Of a stretch of DNA of 26,988 nucleotides, positions 21,810 to 26,988 are shown piece after piece; positions within the stretch are counted from its first letter, which is position 1, and each line of letters starts with the position of its first letter. Below the pieces are notes generated by a model that was given only the letters and a program-made list of their open reading frames with translations, was not told the origin of the DNA and did no database searches. The translations under genes and the position numbers were made by a program. Location: IMG/VR virus record IMGVR_UViG_3300030331_002773, positions 1 through 26,988 of that record, one strand, 5' to 3'. The stretch comes from a virus.

Positions 21810-23090
21810 TCACTTTTTTAGTCTGTATTTATTTATGAACTCCTTAATATCAAAGTTCTGTATTTTCTTCATACCCATCTTATCCATGACGTTTTTACGG
21901 TAGCCACTGGTGCCGATCAAGTAATTTGGATGAGTTTTATCTCTCATTCGACGGCTCATCTTAACTTCTGTGTACTCCATGACATCTTTGATCCATGATT
22001 TAAACATATGATTCTCTTCTGTTACACAAATAAGGTGATTTGTACCTCTTCTTATAATTTTACCGATCAATCCTGTATTAAGATTCTCAATCACATCACC
22101 GATACGATATAGTTTTCCTGTGACATATTGTTCTCTTAATCCTCTTGCATCATACTTCGGAGCAATTTGCCATAACTCAGTAACCGATGTTTTCTTCAAC
22201 TTCATACCAGATCTCACTGCGTTGAATATTGATTGAATGTCATCATCTTTTATATTCTTCGGTGTTCCACTCTTAAATGCTTTGAAATTACCATCAACAA
22301 CTGCTTTTCTCATCTTAGATGCAGACATTCCCTCCACACCTTCGGCATCTGCATCACGAATACCAGCAGATACAACACGTATATCTTTAAAATTATATAA
22401 TTCACCATTATATTTTGTAGCAAGATTCTCAAATTCAGCCTGACGATCTGCTCCTACAACAATATTCACATTGTCATATCCCTCTTCATCTGCTGCGATT
22501 AATACATTGAATATTGATTTCATCTCACCATCATTTATAATGTTATCTTCAAAATCTGGGAATAGTTTTTTCATAAATGATATTTTCATATCAGGATCAA
22601 GTGGATTCTTCTTAGAATCTTGTGTTCTTGACGGATATATCTTAAGTGGGCCGCCCATTGCAACCTTATCTGCTGCCTTCATTAATTTCTCATGACCAAT
22701 TGTAGGTGGATTAAATCTACCAAATGCAACTGTGATCGTATCACTCTCTGCCTGATCAACTTCATCAGGTTTTTTTGTTCCCTCTGGTGTTTTTAAATCT
22801 GGATCTTTTGTCTTTGTTGCTTTTGGATCTTCTAATTGCTTTGGGGATATCTTTCTCTTGATTGGTTCTGGTGCTGGTCTTCTCTTTGCCTCTGGTTCTT
22901 CCTCTGCCTTCTTACCTCTTCCTTTAAAAAATACTAACTTGCCTTTCTCAGTTTTTGCCACATATTTTCCAGTACGATCCGTCCATCCACCATGACCGTC
23001 ACTTGTAAGTTGTAATCTCTTTGCTTGTGCGGCCGCTTGTGATGTCTCTGCTTCAACTAAAAACTGGGAAAATCCTTTCATATTAGGCAT
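21810..23090 (-). CDS. HIGH-family nucleotidyltransferase with N-terminal capsid-targeting-like peptide
   Basis: A 426-aa multidomain protein. Residues 4-14 (MKGFSQFLVEA) resemble the T4 internal-protein capsid-targeting peptide MKTYQEFIAEA, with a gp21-type cleavage site LVE/A after Glu13. Residues 30-60 hold DGHGGWTDRTGKYVAKTEKG. The catalytic domain (about 115-300) has GRFNPPTIGHEKL (T/HxGH nucleotide motif), VVGADRQAEF and MSASKMRKAV (the ISSTxxR-like motif), as in cytidylyl- and NMN-adenylyltransferases. A C-terminal SH3/KOW-like segment (325-372) reads YRIGDVIENLNTG to FKSWIKDV. Starts at 23090 or 23081 are both possible; neither has a good ribosome-binding site. The substrate is unknown. 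Late context and the peptide suggest packaging in the head and delivery to the host. Confidence 0.78.
   Translation of the reverse strand: MPNMKGFSQFLVEAETSQAAAQAKRLQLTSDGHGGWTDRTGKYVAKTEKGKLVFFKGRGKKAEEEPEAKRRPAPEPIKRKISPKQLEDPKATKTKDPDLKTPEGTKKPDEVDQAESDTITVAFGRFNPPTIGHEKLMKAADKVAMGGPLKIYPSRTQDSKKNPLDPDMKISFMKKLFPDFEDNIINDGEMKSIFNVLIAADEEGYDNVNIVVGADRQAEFENLATKYNGELYNFKDIRVVSAGIRDADAEGVEGMSASKMRKAVVDGNFKAFKSGTPKNIKDDDIQSIFNAVRSGMKLKKTSVTELWQIAPKYDARGLREQYVTGKLYRIGDVIENLNTGLIGKIIRRGTNHLICVTEENHMFKSWIKDVMEYTEVKMSRRMRDKTHPNYLIGTSGYRKNVMDKMGMKKIQNFDIKEFINKYRLKK
21826..21837 (-). promoter_or_regulatory. Overlapping late promoter octamers upstream of the 685-aa gene
   Basis: The minus strand reads CATAAATAAATA, which contains CATAAATA (21837-21830) and AATAAATA (21833-21826), both matching NATAAATA. 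They lie within the last codons of the nucleotidyltransferase gene, 18-29 bases before the ATG at 21808. The predicted start leaves a leader of about 12-15 bases. Confidence 0.45.
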
Positions 23091-23112
23091 TCTTATACAC
23101 TTATTTAGCGAT

Positions 23113-24570
23113 TTACAATGATGAGATGTCAGATGCTTTGATATGCGGTGAGGATTGCGCTGTTCTTGAACCTGCGTACATTACTAAATTTAATACCATA
23201 TCATCAGCGTCTTTAGAAGATGCTCTTTCAAAAGACTCTATCAATCTACCTCCCATAAATTTTCCAAATAAAAATTGTGCTCTTGCTCTCTCTACTAAAA
23301 GTTCACTTTCAAGTCGCACTTTACCACCATTTTCTTTGACCATTATAGAAGTGCCTTCTCTAGAAAACTGAGGATGATTAACTAATTCTTCATAAAAAGA
23401 TTCCATAGATCCTATCGAAGTGCCAGAATATTTTACCGCATATTCATACACTTTTTTACATATCATATTCTGTATTGAATTTGATAAAACTCCATCAACA
23501 TCTATTTCTTTTTGCATTTTTTGCGCTATCGCATACGCTGATTGAATTATTCTTGTTTGACTTGCCGAAGAAAATCGTCTACCTAATTGTGGATTAATTT
23601 GATATAAAACATTACCTATGGCATCACCCGCGAGACTACCATCAAGAGCTTGCTTACCTCCAGCTATAATTCCTTGATATGAAAAGGTAGGCCTTTGTCC
23701 ACCACCAGTTCCACCTTTATCTCTAAATTGTAATTTAAATTTGTTAGGTGTTATTTTAATATAAACATCTTTTGAATTAAAAACATCTTTTGTTTGTGAA
23801 AAAATATATCCATGATATTTTATATTATTTTTTGCTAAAGTTTTTGAAACATCATTTTCAAAAAAATTTATTGTTTTTATACGAACACTTTTTTGATCGG
23901 GTGCTTTTTTCAAAGATAGTGGAAGCAAATCACCATCTTTTATCATTTGTTTCATTAAAGCGTTCAACACTGCAAAACTCTGCATGTTCGTTAGTGAATC
24001 TATCTTTGTTTTACCAATTTTTACTCCTCTAGATATAACACTTCCACTAGCTAATTGTCGCATAACCATTTTTCCTCTTTGAGAAACAAGGTAGATGTCT
24101 GCAGGACTCCATTTGTTTAAATCATTAAAGGTAAGATCATTCTGACCACTATCTCGATTTTTTCTTTTAACATAATCATTTGTATATTTCCAAATAGTTG
24201 CAACATCAGACATGACATCTCTACTTGTTTTATCACCTCTAACGTAAAACAAAGATATTCCCGGAGGTTTTATTCTATTAAAAGTTTTTCTTGATATAGT
24301 TTGTGTGGCACGAAAAAGTTCATTAGCTATATTAATCGATGAATCATACCAATCCTTATTTTTTGTCAGAAAGTCATCTATATTTTTTTGTGTTACCGAT
24401 CCTGTTTTTACTTTACTTTTTACTCTACTAATTACTGATCCATACTCCTCTTGAAAAGCGGGGTAGTTAGGAGGTCTCTTATTACCGATAATTGGTTTTC
24501 CTAAGTAATCAACAACAGCACAAAAAAGTGCTTGTGAGGATTCAAATAATTTGGTATCAGATGCGGCCAT
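23113..24570 (-). CDS. Conserved phage protein, unknown function (485 aa)
   Basis: A 485-aa protein with no domain I can name. The N-terminus MAASDTKLFESSQALFCAVV is followed by a helical region (NIDDFLTKNKDWYDSSINIA), a central basic part with FYVRGDKTS and KWSPADIYLVSQRGK, a Gly-rich turn GGTGGGQRPTFSYQG, and a C-terminal RARAQFLFGKFMGGRLIESF, ending VMYAGSRTAQSSPHI. No signal peptide or membrane segment. The gene is more AT-rich than its neighbours, with many A and T runs. It lies 4 bases after the 84-aa gene and 22 before the nucleotidyltransferase, so it belongs to the late block. The KWSPADIY region recalls large hypothetical proteins of marine phages, but no role is known. Confidence 0.7.
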   Translation of the reverse strand: MAASDTKLFESSQALFCAVVDYLGKPIIGNKRPPNYPAFQEEYGSVISRVKSKVKTGSVTQKNIDDFLTKNKDWYDSSINIANELFRATQTISRKTFNRIKPPGISLFYVRGDKTSRDVMSDVATIWKYTNDYVKRKNRDSGQNDLTFNDLNKWSPADIYLVSQRGKMVMRQLASGSVISRGVKIGKTKIDSLTNMQSFAVLNALMKQMIKDGDLLPLSLKKAPDQKSVRIKTINFFENDVSKTLAKNNIKYHGYIFSQTKDVFNSKDVYIKITPNKFKLQFRDKGGTGGGQRPTFSYQGIIAGGKQALDGSLAGDAIGNVLYQINPQLGRRFSSASQTRIIQSAYAIAQKMQKEIDVDGVLSNSIQNMICKKVYEYAVKYSGTSIGSMESFYEELVNHPQFSREGTSIMVKENGGKVRLESELLVERARAQFLFGKFMGGRLIESFERASSKDADDMVLNLVMYAGSRTAQSSPHIKASDISSL

Positions 24571-24574
24571 TTAT

Positions 24575-24829
24575 CTACTCGCTTGATCTTCTGTCAATGT
24601 CAGACAAAGTTTGAGAAGACATAAAGTACTTCTTGATCACATCTATCTGATCTTGATACTTTGCAATAGCATCCAATTCCTTTTCAATGGACTCTAGTAT
24701 GTCAGTGTGTTCACCAACACCTGCAGGATGTTCTAAGTAAATCTCAATGTTTGCTTTGTGTTTTGCAATATCACCTTGAGCATGTGCAATCAATGCTCTT
24801 AGAATTTGCTCACGCATATGTAATGCCAT
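24575..24829 (-). CDS. Small helical conserved phage protein (84 aa)
   Basis: An 84-aa, apparently all-helical protein: MREQILRALIAHAQGDIAKH, then NIEIYLEHPAGVGEHTDIL and ESIEKELDAIAKYQDQIDVI, with heptad-like hydrophobic spacing that would allow a helical hairpin or coiled coil. It is of a type common in T4-like cyanophages. A perfect late octamer TATAAATA lies 20 bases upstream, so late expression is likely; no Shine-Dalgarno sequence is seen. Function unknown, possibly a small virion or assembly protein. Confidence 0.7.
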   Translation of the reverse strand: MALHMREQILRALIAHAQGDIAKHKANIEIYLEHPAGVGEHTDILESIEKELDAIAKYQDQIDVIKKYFMSSQTLSDIDRRSSE

Positions 24830-24849
24830 AGTAATTAAAGTATCTTAGA

Positions 24850-24857
24850 TATTTATA
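24850..24857 (-). promoter_or_regulatory. T4-like late promoter octamer upstream of the 84-aa gene
   Basis: An exact TATAAATA on the minus strand in the 50-base gap between the 310-aa and 84-aa genes. A start near 24843 would give a leader of about 15 bases. It probably drives the 84-, 485- and 426-aa genes. Confidence 0.65.
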
Positions 24858-24879
24858 TTATAGCATGCAATATTTAATA

Positions 24880-25812
24880 TTACATTCCTCTATCTGCCAT
24901 GAACTTCTTGAAAGCAGGAGAGTTGATCCCTCTCTTAGGATCTCTCATTCTAGCAGCTCTTGATCTCTGTCTATAAGGTTTATCAGATTCGTCTGGATCT
25001 TTATGCTTTTCAGGTTCCATGGCGACTTGTCTGTTTTCCTCAAACTCACCCCAAAGAATACCAGTTATTTCTTCCTCATTAAAGAAACCAGATTTAATTA
25101 ATGCATCTACATTTTCTTTTGTAATTTTCTTAGCAGCACGAGCGATCCCTTGCTCACGCTTATCCAATTTCTTATCTTCTTTTTCATCAGCCTCATCAGG
25201 ATCATACTTTCTTTTTTCACTATCGCCCTGATCAAATCTTCTATCAGCAAGATCTTTTGATGCCTTTGCTATATAAGAACCCATTGTGGTTTTTTTAAGT
25301 TCACCAAGATAAGCATTGACATAATTATATTCTGTTTCTTCTTTCTTCTCTTTTGCTGCCTTCTTCATAGGTTCTTTCTTGTCACCATCTTTATCTAAGT
25401 CAAGAAAGTCTGGTTTTGATCCTTTTGATCCATTACCATTACCATTACCATGATCCTTGCCATTGCCATGATCCTTTCCGTTACCATTATCTTCTTTCTT
25501 GTCACCGTTACCTTTCTTTCCTTTCTTTTTATCAATATAGGCTTGAAGTCCTGCAGGTATTTTACCTTCATCCAATCTTCTTAATTCCTGTAAGGTTTCA
25601 TCAATTATTGCAATGAGTTCTTCCTCGTATGCCTCTTTGAGATGATCTGCCATCTCATAAAGCATTTCGCCAGTTGACTCGTTTACTTTAAACCTATTTT
25701 GCCATGCGGGTGTATTTCCAACCTTGTCTGCATTCGTTAGCAAATATCTGCCGTCGTTCATGGAAGCATACGCTGCTGCCAAACCGGTCATATCATCATT
25801 GAATAATCCCAT
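24880..25812 (-). CDS. Lys/Asp-rich modular phage protein, probable late gene (310 aa)
   Basis: A 310-aa protein. Residues 1-80 look folded and helical (YEMADHLKEAYEEELIAIID). Residues 84-95 GKIPAGLQAYID lead into a Lys/Gly/Asn/His low-complexity linker (about 98-130, with GKDHGN repeats). DLDKDGDKKEP (138-148) resembles a calcium-binding Asp loop as in EF-hands or dockerins. Then come LGELKKTTMGSYIAKASKD (169-187), a basic helical segment and a C-terminal SPAFKKFMADRGM. These modules recur in other cyanophage proteins. A late octamer lies 30 bases upstream. The product is likely a virion or assembly protein, but no family function is known. A possible protease site (LDE/G) precedes the linker. 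Confidence 0.68.
   Translation of the reverse strand: MGLFNDDMTGLAAAYASMNDGRYLLTNADKVGNTPAWQNRFKVNESTGEMLYEMADHLKEAYEEELIAIIDETLQELRRLDEGKIPAGLQAYIDKKKGKKGNGDKKEDNGNGKDHGNGKDHGNGNGNGSKGSKPDFLDLDKDGDKKEPMKKAAKEKKEETEYNYVNAYLGELKKTTMGSYIAKASKDLADRRFDQGDSEKRKYDPDEADEKEDKKLDKREQGIARAAKKITKENVDALIKSGFFNEEEITGILWGEFEENRQVAMEPEKHKDPDESDKPYRQRSRAARMRDPKRGINSPAFKKFMADRGM
25419..25475 (-). repeat. Gly-Asn-Lys-Asp-His low-complexity repeat in the 310-aa gene
   Basis: Imperfect short repeats of the codons for Gly-Asn-Gly and Lys-Asp-His give the peptide pattern GNGKDHGNGKDHGNGNGNG. On the plus strand this appears as repeated CCATTACCATTA and CCATGATCCTT units. Such tracts expand and contract easily by slippage, so linker length probably varies among relatives. 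Confidence 0.7.
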
Positions 25813-25841
25813 TGGGGAAACCTACTGAAATTTATCAATAG

Positions 25842-25849
25842 TATTTATA
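25842..25849 (-). promoter_or_regulatory. T4-like late promoter octamer upstream of the 310-aa gene
   Basis: An exact TATAAATA on the minus strand at the end of mazG, 30 bases before the ATG at 25812. Its first bases overlap the mazG stop region. It marks the change from replication-type genes (helicase, mazG) to the late block. Confidence 0.65.
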
Positions 25850-26252
25850 GATCTCCCGCCTTACGATTTTCAGATTGATGCACATTAAACTCACCACCGG
25901 GATATCTCTTCTTGAGTTTCTCTACATTCATTTCAATGATTTCATCAAAAGAAGTGTCAAGTGCCATACAAGCCTGTGCGATGTACCAACAAATATCACC
26001 AAGTTCTCTCTTCATATGAAAAACATTATCTTCATTATATGGTTTTCCTTGTAGTATGATCTTTTTAACTATCTCAGTAAACTCACCTGACTCTGCTGTC
26101 AATCCAAGTGCAGCCGTCAATAACTGTGATAAGTTACAGTCATCTTCTAACTCAAGTTTATTCATACGAGTCAAAAGTGCTGCGTAATCTAAACTCTCTG
26201 TGCTTGTTACACCATGCACAAAGTCTACATATTTTTCAGTATCTACAGTCAT
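25845..26252 (-). CDS. mazG: MazG-like nucleoside triphosphate pyrophosphohydrolase
   Basis: A 135-aa single-domain all-alpha NTP pyrophosphatase. The metal-binding pattern is present: Glu54, and E57xxE60 in AESGEFTE, then E83xxD86 in RELGDICWY, followed by the conserved NVEKLKKRYPGG tail. It hydrolyses nucleoside triphosphates, or related alarmones, to monophosphates. Cyanophage MazG proteins have been proposed to affect host ppGpp or to recycle GC-rich host nucleotides, but the real substrate here is unknown. Its ATG overlaps the helicase stop by one base (TAATG), so it is co-translated with a replication gene. Its length matches phage-type single-domain MazG, half of E. coli MazG. Confidence 0.9.
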   Translation of the reverse strand: MTVDTEKYVDFVHGVTSTESLDYAALLTRMNKLELEDDCNLSQLLTAALGLTAESGEFTEIVKKIILQGKPYNEDNVFHMKRELGDICWYIAQACMALDTSFDEIIEMNVEKLKKRYPGGEFNVHQSENRKAGDL

Positions 26253-26988
26253 TAGAATTTAAAGTCGCCGAATGATTTTTTAAATTTTGATTTGTCCTCA
26301 TCATACTCTGTTTGTTCAGTATTGTCAACAATATCTTCTTGTGCTTTCTGTTCACAATCATACAATCTCATCTTTGCACGATCGATACCAACAACAAAAC
26401 GTTTATGAATTGTAGGATCATTATATCTATTCTTTAATTGCTTAACTAATATTTGATTTAAACTTTCCAACTCTTCTGTACTAATGAGAGCAAACATAAG
26501 GTCAGCAGTAGCGGGAAGACCGAATGACTCAGAGGTATCAGTAAGATCAACGTCGCTACTAGCAAACCCACTACGAGTTGTTTGAGTTGCCGAGACGATG
26601 GGAACATTTGCTTCAACCGCAAGACCACGGAGCTCTTCTGCAATCGCTTTGATATATGAGTAAGAATTGACATTACCTGCTGCTCGATAACGTGAGGATG
26701 CACATATATTTAAGTAATCTATGAATATAATATCCGGTCTAAAAGATTTCTTCAATGCAAGTTCATTAAGTAAACCCTTGAAGTGACCTGAGTGTGCTGC
26801 TGCTGTTGGATATTCTTTAATGATTAATGTGCCTTGAGTTTTCTTTGATAAGTCAGTAACCTTACTTTCAAACATTGTTTTAGGTAAGTCTGTAATATCT
26901 TGAATATTAAGATTTAAAAGATTCGCATCAATCCTCTCCGCAATCTTTTCTTCAGCCATCTCAAGCGTAATATACAAAACGTTTTTAC
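26252..26988 (-). CDS. Replicative DNA helicase, T4 gp41/DnaB-like (5' end beyond window)
   Basis: The frame remains open to the right edge, so this is the C-terminal half (about 244 codons; T4 gp41 has 475). The first visible residues KNVLYITLEMAEEKIAERID are the H1a region of DnaB-type RecA domains. Walker B follows as IIFIDYLN, then VSATQTTRSG (motif H3), SFGLPATADL, and a late VVGIDRAKMRL holding the arginine-finger region. A TTG near the edge should not be taken as the start. The ring helicase unwinds the fork and works with the primase encoded at 14669-15637. The C-terminus ends in an acidic tail and KKSFGDFKF. Confidence 0.92.
   Translation of the reverse strand, partial: KNVLYITLEMAEEKIAERIDANLLNLNIQDITDLPKTMFESKVTDLSKKTQGTLIIKEYPTAAAHSGHFKGLLNELALKKSFRPDIIFIDYLNICASSRYRAAGNVNSYSYIKAIAEELRGLAVEANVPIVSATQTTRSGFASSDVDLTDTSESFGLPATADLMFALISTEELESLNQILVKQLKNRYNDPTIHKRFVVGIDRAKMRLYDCEQKAQEDIVDNTEQTEYDEDKSKFKKSFGDFKF

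Noticed and set aside
1-26988. CRISPR arrays, insertion sequences, integrase or attachment sites
   Set aside because: No regularly spaced repeats, transposase or integrase motifs, or flanking direct repeats were seen; the only repeats are inside the modular proteins.

Overview
The window looks like part of the genome of a marine T4-like myovirus, most probably a cyanophage (relatives infect Prochlorococcus or Synechococcus; the host cannot be fixed from this sequence). The evidence is a dense, AT-rich, entirely minus-strand gene array with 1 to 30 base overlaps. It holds T4-type replication genes (gp41-like DnaB helicase, gp61-like primase), class Ia ribonucleotide reductase, MazG, a stand-alone ManC-type cupin isomerase, many small proteins of cyanophage type, and T4-like late promoter octamers (NATAAATA). 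No photosystem gene, tRNA, integrase or CRISPR array was found.

Layout in the direction of transcription (right to left). (1) 26988-25845: 3' part of the replicative helicase, then mazG. (2) 25812-16196: a block of late or structural-like genes with late-promoter octamers in front of several members. It contains a Lys-rich 310-aa protein, an 84-aa and a 485-aa unknown, a 426-aa HIGH-family nucleotidyltransferase whose N-terminus resembles a T4 capsid-targeting peptide, two very basic mosaic proteins (685 and 770 aa), a 64-aa protein, a Gly/Ser/Ala/Val-rich 183-aa putative virion protein and a 131-aa conserved protein. (3) 16218-10547: two small proteins (one coiled coil plus membrane segment), primase, nrdA, nrdB, a GIY-YIG nuclease-like gene and a 63-aa ORF. 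(4) 10540-10246: a gene-free stretch with a near-consensus sigma70 promoter, a GC-richer strongly structured RNA of about 245 nt, and a hairpin plus U10 terminator directly upstream of the mannose-6-phosphate isomerase cupin. I read this as the manA RNA motif. (5) 10245-8292: the cupin and a run of small conserved genes, including a 45-aa gene at 8858-8995. (6) 8288-1: a continuous ten-gene sugar cassette: GDP-mannose 3,5-epimerase-like protein, two further SDR epimerases, GT11-like fucosyltransferases, a GT17-like and an exostosin-like transferase, a SAM methyltransferase, a DUF5672-like protein, and a second GT11 gene running off the left edge.

How the parts may fit together: helicase, primase, NrdAB and MazG support DNA synthesis and nucleotide supply. 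The isomerase and GDP-mannose epimerase feed activated sugars to the transferases, which would decorate either the virion or the host surface. The central late block probably supplies virion or head-interior proteins. The most unusual points are the nucleotidyltransferase with a predicted head-packaging signal, the promoter-RNA-terminator unit in front of the isomerase gene, and the pairing of a GDP-L-galactose-forming enzyme with fucosyltransferase-family enzymes.
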